Source of the DNA: Deltaproteobacteria bacterium YD0425bin50 | GTDB lineage: Bacteria > Desulfobacterota > Desulfobacteria > Desulfobacterales > YD0425bin50 | Direction: 5' to 3' | NCBI GenBank assembly: GCA_002753105.1 | Contig: PDZT01000003.1 | Location: 1-64,000 of the forward strand | Length of the DNA: 64,000 nt | Part shown: positions 36,682-45,836 of the stretch, in pieces | Layout of the letters: every line of letters begins with the position of its first letter | Numbering within the stretch: the stretch's first letter is position 1 | Notes under the pieces: model-generated | Told to the model about the DNA's origin: nothing | The model's database searches: none | Seen by the model: only the letters and a program-made list of their open reading frames with translations | Made by a program: the position numbers and the translations under genes

Positions 36682-39075
36682 ATGAAAATTCTTGACGTTA
36701 TTCAAAAGTATCGCAAGCAAACTATTGCTTTTATTTTTAAACATACAGTCTATTTCGGAATCTTTAGCTTATGTATAGGCTATAGTATTTTTTTACTTAT
36801 TCCGGATTGGCTTATTCAATTCAATATTATTTCGTACAGTTCAATCACTCTGATCATTGTTATCAGTTTTTTGTTTCCTTTGTGCAGTTTAGTTTACCAT
36901 TACCCTGTTTTGGGTAATAGTTTTCTCAAAAAAACACTAACTTCGCCTTTTTCAATTGGTGATATTCGATCAGCCATTGAAATTGAGCTTGGAAAAGCAT
37001 ATCCTGTATCGTTTCAACAACAAAGTATCTCCTTTGAATTGTCTTCTGCATTTTCTGATAAGGTCGCTAGGTCAATTTGTCTTGAACTCAACAAAAAACG
37101 TTCTTTTTTTACTAAAAAACTGCTTCTATGGGTATTCATAGGAATAGTTACATTATGTGGGATATTATCGTATTTTCGATCCCATTTTTTAATGGATATG
37201 TGGACTGCTTTAACCATGGGCATTCCTTTACAGTTTATTTCTATTGGTCCACCTTTAGAATTTGAAAAATTTGAAGCGCATATTTTACCACCAGCATACT
37301 TAAATCAAGACCAAATAACTCGTATTGACCTCAAACAAACACTTAAAATTGAAGTCTTACAAGGATCCAAGCTTGTTCTCAAAGGAACGTTGTCAGACTG
37401 CCAATCAGGGCAACTGATGATTTTTACGCCTAAAGGTTTGGAATATTTTCCTGTTACACTACCTGAAAAAAACCAATTTGAAGTATCGTTTATCGTTTCT
37501 ATAGAAAGTGTGTTTGCATTATCTTTTAAACGAGCAATACTTGGAAAACATAATGAAAAAAGCCGTATATACAAAATTTCAGTATTGACCGATCAACCAC
37601 CGAGCATCCAAATCCATGCTCCTGAAAAATACCATACGATAACCTATGGCCAGCCTTTCGAAATCATCATGAGCGCTAGTGATGATTACGGCATTCTTGA
37701 AATTACACTGTATCATCGGGCGGCTGGCACAACAACAGAATATCACCGACAACTGATCGCTCGTTTTCCACGAGAAGCTCCAAAAGATTACAACACCTCC
37801 TATTGGTGGAATCCAATATTTATTGAAGGAGAAACCTATAATCAGTTAGCGTATGATATTGGAACTGAAAACATTGAATATTATATTGAAGTCCGCGATA
37901 TTAACCTGTTTTCACCACAGTCCACTACCAAAAGTGATCTACACTATATTCGTTTTGAAAACGTTCTTGCAGGTTATATACAACTTAGACAAATTATTCT
38001 TGATTTGATCAAAGAAGGAAAGGCGATTGATCTTAAACGTCAACCCGGCGTAACCAATTATCAAAACCAACTGGCAAAAGCCTTGACACTATTTACAACA
38101 ACGTTTAAGGATGTACTGCCATCGAGTCGGCTTATTGAAGAAACGCAAAAAATGCTTCATCTATTATCGCTTGGAATGAATCTCAATATTCAAGACATGC
38201 TGAATGAGTATATTCACTTTCTTGAACGGTATTTGCTTTTGCTCGAAATGGTCAAACAAGTCGAAGGAATGGATTTTGCCTCAAAGGAAATGGCAAAAAT
38301 TTCATCCGAACTGAATAAAGGTGATATCCGTCAGGCATTTAAAAAAATGCTATCTTTAACCGAGTGGTTTGAACAGGAGTTTACGAATGAACTTAAAGAA
38401 ATCCAAGACCTTTTGGAAAAAGGGGATATGGAGTTAGCCAAAAAAAAATTAGAAGAACTGCTTGACAAAATGAGAGAGAGTTTATCGGAGCGTTTTAAAG
38501 CAGCGCAATCCATGTTTCGTCAACTGATGGAAAAACTCTTAAAACAACTTCAGGGTCTTACTGAAAAAGCGATGGCATGTCACAAACAACAAAGCGCAAA
38601 CCTACCGGTTACTGAATCTGAAGAATGGGATACTGCGAAAACCTCTCAGAAGTCTATAAATAACAATATATATGATCTCAAAACAGAAACGGATGAACTT
38701 AAAGAACAATATCCTGTTGTATTTGACATGACATCTGAGAATGCACGTTCAGCACATCTCTTTGGAATGGAAGCGTTGGCTAATTTACAACAAAAATTGC
38801 TTTCACAATCGCTCAAATCAGAAAATAATGTGCTTACTTATTTAGAAAAATTTATGAATCAATTGTCTCAGCAAACGCAAAAGATTAAGCAATATTCAAA
38901 GGGAAATTTTCAAGACCTGATGTCAAGCATGTCTCAAACAAGTTTTGTCTATATACCTAAAGATGCCTTGTATCCCGTACCTGTTGAATATAAAGATAAA
39001 ATTATTGAACTTAGCAAAAAACGAAACAAAATTGATCAAAATACTCTTTTATTCTGGAGAGATGTTTTACAATAA
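36682..39075 (+). CDS. DUF4175-like membrane protein with coiled coil
   Basis: This 797-residue protein has three N-terminal transmembrane helices (about 22-45, 55-75 and 145-165). A periplasmic beta-rich part follows, containing DQPPSIQIHAPEKYHTITYGQPFEI and the SDDYGILEITLYHR segment typical of DUF4175-type proteins. Residues 460-700 form a long charged coiled coil (LLEKGDMELAKKKLEELLDKMRE). A MoxR ATPase gene follows after 19 bases and a DUF58 gene after that, a conserved trio thought to assemble or activate membrane or metal-dependent complexes. The family assignment is by pattern and genomic context. Confidence 0.7.
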   Translation: MKILDVIQKYRKQTIAFIFKHTVYFGIFSLCIGYSIFLLIPDWLIQFNIISYSSITLIIVISFLFPLCSLVYHYPVLGNSFLKKTLTSPFSIGDIRSAIEIELGKAYPVSFQQQSISFELSSAFSDKVARSICLELNKKRSFFTKKLLLWVFIGIVTLCGILSYFRSHFLMDMWTALTMGIPLQFISIGPPLEFEKFEAHILPPAYLNQDQITRIDLKQTLKIEVLQGSKLVLKGTLSDCQSGQLMIFTPKGLEYFPVTLPEKNQFEVSFIVSIESVFALSFKRAILGKHNEKSRIYKISVLTDQPPSIQIHAPEKYHTITYGQPFEIIMSASDDYGILEITLYHRAAGTTTEYHRQLIARFPREAPKDYNTSYWWNPIFIEGETYNQLAYDIGTENIEYYIEVRDINLFSPQSTTKSDLHYIRFENVLAGYIQLRQIILDLIKEGKAIDLKRQPGVTNYQNQLAKALTLFTTTFKDVLPSSRLIEETQKMLHLLSLGMNLNIQDMLNEYIHFLERYLLLLEMVKQVEGMDFASKEMAKISSELNKGDIRQAFKKMLSLTEWFEQEFTNELKEIQDLLEKGDMELAKKKLEELLDKMRESLSERFKAAQSMFRQLMEKLLKQLQGLTEKAMACHKQQSANLPVTESEEWDTAKTSQKSINNNIYDLKTETDELKEQYPVVFDMTSENARSAHLFGMEALANLQQKLLSQSLKSENNVLTYLEKFMNQLSQQTQKIKQYSKGNFQDLMSSMSQTSFVYIPKDALYPVPVEYKDKIIELSKKRNKIDQNTLLFWRDVLQ

Positions 39076-39094
39076 AAAAATAGGTGGAAATTAT

Positions 39095-40066
39095 ATGCAA
39101 AGCATGGTTGAACAGTTAAAACACGATTTTCGAAATGCATTTGATCAAGTCAGCCAAGTCATTATTGGTCAGGAAAACATGTTAAAATTGATCTATACAG
39201 CTATTTTAGCATGTGGTCACACGCTGCTTACAGGCGCGCCCGGCCTTGCAAAAACATTATCTGTCAAAGCTGTATCCAAGGTCTTAGGCGTTGATTCTTC
39301 TCGAATTCAGTTTACGCCGGATTTAATGCCGGGTGATATTATTGGTGTAGAAATTCTGGATTTTGATCCAGAAACCAAACAAAAACAATTTCGATACATT
39401 CAGGGGCCTGTATTTACAAATATATTGCTTGCCGATGAAATCAATCGGGCAACTCCGCGTACTCAAAGCGCTCTTCTTGAAGCAATGCAGGAAAAATCGG
39501 TTACGTTAGGTGGAAAGCGATATATTCTGGATGCGCCTTTTATTGTTTTTGCAACACGTAATCCGATAGATTATGAAGGGGTATATCCCTTACCTGAAGC
39601 CCAGTTAGACCGGTTTATGATGGAAATTAATGTTGATTATCCTAGTATGGAACAGGAAATATTAATTGCAACTCAGGATTTCAGTCAATCTATTGATACC
39701 ATCAAACCTGTCTTAGGCAAAGACCAATTGAGAACCTATCAGGCACTTGTGGATCAAGTCCCTATACCTGAATCTGTATTAAAAAAAGCAATCGCATGGA
39801 TACGCAAAACCAGACCCCAAGACCCGAGCTCCCCAGAGTCTGTTCGGGATTTTCTCCAATGGGGAGCAGGCCCGAGAGCTGGATACCATCTGATGCATAC
39901 GGCTCGCGCCCATGCGTTACTTTATGGACATGGTGTTGTTACTGAAAATGATATCCGATCTGTTTTTCCTAATGTGTTGCGTCATCGAATTATTCCTTCT
40001 GCCATTTTTAACCGTTCTTTTAGAGACATTGATGAATTCATTTCCACCATCATCGCTGATGCATAA
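39095..40066 (+). CDS. MoxR-family AAA+ ATPase
   Basis: This protein is 323 residues from the ATG at 39095 with AGGTGG seven bases upstream; an earlier TTG inside the previous gene is unlikely. Walker A is GAPGLAKT, Walker B ILLADEINRATP, sensor 1 FATRNPID, followed by EGVYPLPEAQLDRFMM and the arginine-finger region, all typical of MoxR. MoxR ATPases act as chaperones for cofactor insertion or complex assembly, together with VWA/DUF58 proteins. It overlaps the DUF58 gene by eight bases, so the two are translationally coupled. Confidence 0.93.
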   Translation: MQSMVEQLKHDFRNAFDQVSQVIIGQENMLKLIYTAILACGHTLLTGAPGLAKTLSVKAVSKVLGVDSSRIQFTPDLMPGDIIGVEILDFDPETKQKQFRYIQGPVFTNILLADEINRATPRTQSALLEAMQEKSVTLGGKRYILDAPFIVFATRNPIDYEGVYPLPEAQLDRFMMEINVDYPSMEQEILIATQDFSQSIDTIKPVLGKDQLRTYQALVDQVPIPESVLKKAIAWIRKTRPQDPSSPESVRDFLQWGAGPRAGYHLMHTARAHALLYGHGVVTENDIRSVFPNVLRHRIIPSAIFNRSFRDIDEFISTIIADA

Positions 40067-40886
40067 TATTTCACGGTATCGTATTGATTCCCGAATTGGT
40101 AAGTTTTTAATGAACTTGCAAGGATCAAGCATTCGTTTTGGTGAACATGTTTCTCATACTCCGGGATACAGTCCTGAATTTTTGGATTATCGAAATTACC
40201 GACATGGCGACCCATTAAAAGATATTGACTGGAAATTATCCGCTAGAACTGAAAAAGTATTTATAAAAATTCGGGAAAGCCATCGAAAAACAAACATGGT
40301 TATTGCTGTAGATGGTTCTGAATCGATGCGGGTAAACTATTCTGCATCAAATTCATCAAAATGGATCAGCGCGCTGACATGCGCCTATATTTGTGCCAAA
40401 ATTGGGCTTAAAAGCAGAGATCAAATTTATTTAAAATCAAATACTGACAATATGATATTATCTTCTGAACAAAACTTAATGAGAGCCTTACTTCAATTGG
40501 AATCCTCAACTTTTATAGACCATTTTTGGGACAACCCTATTGAACACGGTGAACATTTATTTATGTTTAGCGATTTTTTTGTAGATATAGAACGTCTGTT
40601 GGCATTTTTAAAGTCCACATCTCATAAAATGAAAAAAATTGTTGCATTTATTGTTCAGGATGCTTATGAAAAAGAGTTATCTTTTACAGGAAGATATCAG
40701 CTTTTAGACCCAGAATCTGATAAAAAAATCCTTTGTCGCATGAATGAAATCAAACCGAAATATCACCGTATGTATCAACATCATTTTGCACAGGTCATGC
40801 ATATCTTTAAATCGTTTGGTATTCAAAGCATCTTTATTTTAACGGATACAGACCCGCTTACACAATTTTTAAAAATTCAGACATGA
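40059..40886 (+). CDS. DUF58 protein, MoxR partner
   Basis: This protein is 275 residues from the ATG at 40059, which overlaps the MoxR stop; an earlier ATG at 39912 lies deep inside moxR. It has the DUF58 core GYSPEFLDYRNYRHGDPLKDIDWKLSARTEKVFIK, followed by a VWA-like AVDGSESM (a partial MIDAS motif). These proteins partner with MoxR ATPases. A strong terminator follows 29 bases after the stop. Confidence 0.9.
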   Translation: MHNISRYRIDSRIGKFLMNLQGSSIRFGEHVSHTPGYSPEFLDYRNYRHGDPLKDIDWKLSARTEKVFIKIRESHRKTNMVIAVDGSESMRVNYSASNSSKWISALTCAYICAKIGLKSRDQIYLKSNTDNMILSSEQNLMRALLQLESSTFIDHFWDNPIEHGEHLFMFSDFFVDIERLLAFLKSTSHKMKKIVAFIVQDAYEKELSFTGRYQLLDPESDKKILCRMNEIKPKYHRMYQHHFAQVMHIFKSFGIQSIFILTDTDPLTQFLKIQT

Positions 40887-40914
40887 TCGTTTTATTGCTA
40901 AACAACAACGTATC

Positions 40915-40954
40915 AAAAAAAAGGCAGGATTAACCACATATCCCGCCTTTTTTT
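40915..40954. terminator. Bidirectional intrinsic terminator
   Basis: An A8 tract, the stem GGCAGGA (40923-40929) with TCCCGCC (40941-40947), and a T7 tract form a classic terminator readable from both sides. It lies between the converging DUF58 and porin-like genes. Confidence 0.88.
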
Positions 40955-40984
40955 AAAGATATTTTTTAGCTAATAGTTACGTGA

Positions 40985-42016
40985 CTAAAATCGAATTTCC
41001 CATTTTGCGCCACCATAAATACAACTGGATTTTTCATCATCCCCTTTGTTATTGTCTAAATAATCAATATAACCAACTTCCGGGACAATAAACACACCCG
41101 TTGCCAAATCAATTTTTGCCTGAGCATATACGCATAGCGTATCATCAGGATCGGAGCCTTTTGTATCGAGTTCATGACTCTGATAACCAGCGCCAGTTTC
41201 TACAGTCATGGTATCCGTTGCTTTGAATCCAAATACGCCGGCCACACCGTAAGAATTACAATCTTTAACATCATCATTAACTACAACAGCGGATCTGGCA
41301 CCTTTTCCTGATAAACCAAATTGATCCGCATTCGTTGAAAAATAGGCGGTACCTTTAATATAAGCCGGGCCTGTCTTTAATTCAAGATGAGACCCAACAA
41401 GAAAAGCATTTACATCTAGATCTTTTTTGGGGGTTTCAATGGAATAATATTGATAGCCTAAAAATGGAATAACTTTTAAATTATTGACTGCCAATTCATA
41501 GCAGGCTTCAAGTTTAGGGAATAAGCTATCCACATCTCCTTTAGTTCCTAAATCAGATGATTTGGGTTTAATCAGAGCAATTTTTGCTCCGGACATGGAA
41601 ACTTGTAACATGGGTTGTCTGCCAATATAAGCCTGACCATAATTCAAAAGCCCATCATCATCATTATATGCTTGACTACTTATAGCATAATATGAGGGTG
41701 TGTAATCCTGACCAACTTTGAGCTCTCCAGCACCGAAATTCCATGTACCAAATAATCTTCTCAGATTTGGAGCACTTCCATATTCAAAACAACCACCTAT
41801 GTTGTCATTTTTTGCAGTAGCTCCGATACGGGCATTGGATTGTAAATCCCATCTTGTACTTGCATCATGTTTGTCGTTTATTTTTTCATCTTGATAAAAA
41901 GTTGTCATTCGAGCATGACCATAAAATTTCCATTCTGCTGCCATTGAAGTACTAACCCATAATAAAGCAATGAAACCTATTGTCACAATCCAGAGTAAAT
42001 GTTTTGGATTTTTCAT
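40985..42016 (-). CDS. Outer-membrane porin-like beta-barrel protein
   Basis: This protein is 343 residues from the ATG at 42016, with GAGGAG upstream; an ATG at 42058 would put 14 charged residues before the signal peptide. The signal peptide is KNPKHLLWIVTIGFIALLWVSTSMAA, with mature protein starting near EWKFYGHARM. Alternating beta strands with aromatic edges (GELKVGQDYTPSYYAISSQ, GAKIALIKPKSSD) and the C-terminal aromatic residue (KWEIRF) are typical of trimeric porins. It probably allows passive diffusion of small solutes across the outer membrane, which also implies a diderm host. The gene is monocistronic. Confidence 0.85.
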   Translation of the reverse strand: MKNPKHLLWIVTIGFIALLWVSTSMAAEWKFYGHARMTTFYQDEKINDKHDASTRWDLQSNARIGATAKNDNIGGCFEYGSAPNLRRLFGTWNFGAGELKVGQDYTPSYYAISSQAYNDDDGLLNYGQAYIGRQPMLQVSMSGAKIALIKPKSSDLGTKGDVDSLFPKLEACYELAVNNLKVIPFLGYQYYSIETPKKDLDVNAFLVGSHLELKTGPAYIKGTAYFSTNADQFGLSGKGARSAVVVNDDVKDCNSYGVAGVFGFKATDTMTVETGAGYQSHELDTKGSDPDDTLCVYAQAKIDLATGVFIVPEVGYIDYLDNNKGDDEKSSCIYGGAKWEIRF

Positions 42017-42332
42017 TATAATTTTGCTCCTCTTTTTTGTTGTAAACTCAAAAATCATTACATGATAAGAAATTGATATTTATTTACTCTTACCTTGCCA
42101 TAGCAAAATCTACTACCTTATTCTTTTTTCACCTCCTTTCTAAACTTGTCCTCGAATAATCAAAAGCACAACCATTTGACTTTCTGTCTAAAATTCCTTA
42201 TTAAAAAAGTATTATTAACATAATCATTATTTTTTTTCAATAACATTTTAATAAGTTACATTAATCAACGTATCATTTTCCCAGCGTGTAACCCAGACTG
42301 GGAAAAGGGTTTCTCTGTTTTAGCAGTTTCCT
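42017..42332. other. Intergenic region between porin-like and HD-effector genes
   Basis: It holds the porin leader. A consensus-like Shine-Dalgarno (minus strand, 42130-42140) has no convincing open frame after it. A stem-loop (42276-42284 with 42298-42306, TTTTCCCAG/CTGGGAAAA) lies 27 bases after the end of the effector gene and may end that transcript. I see nothing else. Confidence 0.5.
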
Positions 42333-45300
42333 TTATTTGAGATAATATTGCGTGAGCAACGGGAAATCATCCTTGTGTTGCAGGAGCACTTGTTCCATTC
42401 TGTCAAAAAATTCAGTACTAGGAATTTTGTCCTGTTCGTGGTCGAATTCTAGCTGTGCCTGCATTGCTTCCTGAGCTGAGCTGGTATTGCCGTTTTTAAA
42501 ATCTACCATTTCAGGGCACCATTCTGTCGAATCAATAAATTTACTGACCTCATCAATTAATTTAAAAAAAATATCATTATCAGGGGTAAATGAATTATCT
42601 CCTGAGGTAACAATTTTTTGCATCATCCATAGTTTATCTGTTTTATACCCATCTTTTCCATAAACGCGGATAATATCGAGTGAATCTACAGATTGAAGAA
42701 TACCCGCCTCTACATTATCAACCCGGCCATCTTCTCGGTGCACAACGCATCCCCGGGCACTATCAAGATACGGCTGACTGTCTATGCCCTGTGAAGCCAG
42801 ATATTCCTGCAGCTTATTTCCGCTTTGGGATTCAAACACGTCTTCCCCTTCTTTTTCTCTGCCAGAATCATGAAATGCCACAGCTCGATATAAAGCATAC
42901 GTATCCACTTGTATCCCTTTTTCTTGCAGCATATTGACAAGCGCATTAGTATAAATAAGGGCACGGCAAATATGCCGACGGCCGTGAGTCCCGTCCAGTT
43001 CAGTATGCAGCGTTCTTTGTGTCTGATATACATCCAAAATATTAGGAAGCTCTCTCCGAAACCCTTCAAAAGACTTATCAACAGGTTTTCCCGGATCCGG
43101 AAATGGAGCTTGAATAAATTCAGTTTTTGTTGAGTAAAGCTCAAGGGGTGCGTTTAATGCCGTTGCTAATTTTTGCGCACGCTCAAGGTCTCCGGGCTGG
43201 AGTTCATCCTCACATATATGCAATGCTTTAATATCTTTAGTTAAATCAATTCCGCCAAACACTTGCCCCTCGACATATTCGCTGATATTCGTTGAAAGTG
43301 TCTGATCTTTTTTGGCCTGCTCACTAATGTCATCAATCATGCCCCGTTGCATATCTCCGATTACATTTCCCAATCGATTGAATGAAGTTGCATACTGCGG
43401 CCCCGTACTTTCAAGAACAAAAGATTCCCAGATAACATTCATCAGGCGTTCATTATCTACTTGATATTGTGGACTTGTTGGCAATGATTTAAGGCCTGAG
43501 TTGGGTAACAGCTCAGGGAGTAGCATGACATATTCGCTATCTGGTGGCCTACCTATTGTAAATTCCTGCCCCTTCATTCCGCTAAAATGGTGAAGAAGCC
43601 TCGCCTTGTTTTCCTCATTAAGCATTTGTTTCATTTCAGGGCCTGCGCTCTGTAAAAAAGTGTCAAGTTTAGTGCTGAAATTTTCAAGAGTTTTATCGCT
43701 GATCATATGCCGGAATGAAGAAAATGAAGCCTGCGGTAAATAAGCTACACGCTCTTGTTTTACGTTATCTTTCAGCGCAACATAACTCCGGCCGTAGCTC
43801 GGTGCAGAGCCTTCCTTCATTCTGCCAACATTAAGCGCACCGGATAACGGAAAAAATGAAGGGCTATCAGGTCTGCCATCTACTTCTTTTAGAGTTGGAT
43901 AACGGGTTTCTTCAACAAACTGACGGTGGTCATTATAGGTTTTTTTGCTTTCTGTCTGAGCTGTTAGTTGAGCAAGCTCAAAGGTATTTTTTAATTTCAG
44001 GTTTTCAGGAATGAGATTGCCATGTTTGTCAAAAAATGGCGAATCTTTTCCGCATAACGTTTGGGTACCGAGATTAAGCGTAAAATCAGCATCCTGTAAC
44101 ACTTTTAAAAATTGCTGGGCGGTAACGCCTTGTTTTGATACTTTTGTTTCAGCTCTTGGGTCAAACCTTACTGAAGTATCTGCACCTTTCAGATATTCAT
44201 CACTCTGAAACGACAATTCTTGTTTTGAAGCAGTTTTTTCAATATCTGCAAGCACATGCAGATGCGCTGTTTTTAAATCATCCGGCTTTGCAGGCTTGGT
44301 TTCGGAGTCTGGAATAACAGCTCGTTGTGCAACTTCCATATTGATCATGCCCTCGATGGTATTTAAGTCGCCGAGAAGATTATCTGATAGAAAACTATTT
44401 TCGCCGGCAAGCTGCAGACGGAGATCAAGCATCTGGTGAGAAAGCGTGCCACGATAGAGTGACAGTAGATCGCTGTTTTTCATTTCTCCTAAAGAATGGG
44501 CTAAAGCGCCCTGCAATAGATTATCGAAACGGCCTTGATCTTCAGCTTTGTAAGAATAACCAGAGTGATTTCGCAGTTCTTCAAGTGAGCTTTTCAGTGC
44601 TTTCATACTTTCAGGGTCGTTGGGTTTGTTTATAGCGTCAAGAACTTTACTGGACACGATATTAATTGCAGACTGCATGATCGCATCTGTTCGGCTTTGC
44701 ATGGCTTTACTGATCGTTTCACGATTTTCCGGTAAAATAGAATCAGGCGAATCAAAGCGGATCGGTTTTTCCACTGGGATATCCATAGCTCGGCTTTGCA
44801 TTTCTCTTGAAACCGCCTGCTTTAGTTCCATAATGTGTGCCCCTGCATAAGCCAGATCAGTCTGGGCAAGCTTTCTAAATGCGCAAACTCCAGGATCATG
44901 TTGATTACTCACCGATATGCCAGCAATAAGATTCTGCATTTCATGCGAACCCAAATTTTCATGAAGACGTAAAAGCTGTTCGTTATTCAGGTCTTTCAGC
45001 GGTACTGCCATTGCTTCTGTTGATAACGCTTCCGGCTTTCCTTTTTCAGTTTTAATGCTAAGATTCAGGGAGATGGCATCCATAACTACTGATGATTTAT
45101 CAACCACCTTACGGGATAAATCTGCAACCATCGAATTCAGCGCATCCCCAGAATTAGAAATGGTTTCAGGCCGATTCGGTACTTTACCTGAACGAACTTC
45201 GGCAATATCTGTAACAAAATCGCTAATCATTTGCTGGGCAAAGGCTTTTGCTTCAGTTGGCGATGAAAAAGCGTTTACATCGGATGAGTTTCCGCCGCCA

Positions 45301-45809
45301 TAACCCAATTTTTCAAAAAGCTTATCCTTAAACGCACCCAAATCCTTCGCGTTGATATCTGAAAGATCAACATCATGCCTGACTGAACATTCAGTCTTTG
45401 CACCATCCAGCAACCCCTCAAAATCAACAGAATGCGACAGCATCCGGTTCGAAGCCAAAATTTCACTTTTAGGTCGCATCTGATCTGCTGAGGTTTTGGT
45501 CATTACTTCTGATATTACACGACCTGTCAAAGCTGAACCATCCTGTAGTTTTTTGTTCAGTAACTGACCAGCCATATTGCCGACCTGTTCTCCGTATTCT
45601 TCACGCATGGTGCGGATAAATGACTGCATCACTGCACGATTATCTTCAGCGAGTTTAGCGCCAGAAAATGTCTTCATCCAGCCAACCTTCATGGCACCGA
45701 AAAAAGGTTTATTTCCATAGACGGTAAGATGTTCTTGATTTCCTGCATCCAGACGTAATTGTCCGCCTGTCTGTGCCACCTGTTTAAAGGAGTCAATCGT
45801 TAAGGGCAT
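42333..45809 (-). CDS. Large putative effector with HD-type phosphodiesterase-like domain
   Basis: This is a 1158-residue protein. Residues 1-120 share an N-terminal domain with the products of genes 47941-48957 and 49469-51322 (for example AVMQSFIRTMREEYGEQVGNMA and SALTGRVISEVM). The long middle is helical and unrecognised. The C-terminal part has an HD arrangement: H942 and H946 in THGRRHICRA, H980-D981 in FHDSGREKEG, then CVVHRED and SVDSLDIIRV. This order resembles the phosphodiesterase domain of Legionella SidE proteins, but homology is not proven. No signal peptide or transmembrane helix is present. It is the last gene of the chaperone/effector operon. Confidence 0.65.
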   Translation of the reverse strand: MPLTIDSFKQVAQTGGQLRLDAGNQEHLTVYGNKPFFGAMKVGWMKTFSGAKLAEDNRAVMQSFIRTMREEYGEQVGNMAGQLLNKKLQDGSALTGRVISEVMTKTSADQMRPKSEILASNRMLSHSVDFEGLLDGAKTECSVRHDVDLSDINAKDLGAFKDKLFEKLGYGGGNSSDVNAFSSPTEAKAFAQQMISDFVTDIAEVRSGKVPNRPETISNSGDALNSMVADLSRKVVDKSSVVMDAISLNLSIKTEKGKPEALSTEAMAVPLKDLNNEQLLRLHENLGSHEMQNLIAGISVSNQHDPGVCAFRKLAQTDLAYAGAHIMELKQAVSREMQSRAMDIPVEKPIRFDSPDSILPENRETISKAMQSRTDAIMQSAINIVSSKVLDAINKPNDPESMKALKSSLEELRNHSGYSYKAEDQGRFDNLLQGALAHSLGEMKNSDLLSLYRGTLSHQMLDLRLQLAGENSFLSDNLLGDLNTIEGMINMEVAQRAVIPDSETKPAKPDDLKTAHLHVLADIEKTASKQELSFQSDEYLKGADTSVRFDPRAETKVSKQGVTAQQFLKVLQDADFTLNLGTQTLCGKDSPFFDKHGNLIPENLKLKNTFELAQLTAQTESKKTYNDHRQFVEETRYPTLKEVDGRPDSPSFFPLSGALNVGRMKEGSAPSYGRSYVALKDNVKQERVAYLPQASFSSFRHMISDKTLENFSTKLDTFLQSAGPEMKQMLNEENKARLLHHFSGMKGQEFTIGRPPDSEYVMLLPELLPNSGLKSLPTSPQYQVDNERLMNVIWESFVLESTGPQYATSFNRLGNVIGDMQRGMIDDISEQAKKDQTLSTNISEYVEGQVFGGIDLTKDIKALHICEDELQPGDLERAQKLATALNAPLELYSTKTEFIQAPFPDPGKPVDKSFEGFRRELPNILDVYQTQRTLHTELDGTHGRRHICRALIYTNALVNMLQEKGIQVDTYALYRAVAFHDSGREKEGEDVFESQSGNKLQEYLASQGIDSQPYLDSARGCVVHREDGRVDNVEAGILQSVDSLDIIRVYGKDGYKTDKLWMMQKIVTSGDNSFTPDNDIFFKLIDEVSKFIDSTEWCPEMVDFKNGNTSSAQEAMQAQLEFDHEQDKIPSTEFFDRMEQVLLQHKDDFPLLTQYYLK

Positions 45810-45836
45810 AATTATTTCCTTTATTTCCTAAGTATA

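Noticed and set aside
42120-42145. Strong Shine-Dalgarno-like sequence on the minus strand
   Set aside because: No start codon with an open frame longer than a few residues follows at a suitable distance; kept only as a note in the intergenic entry.
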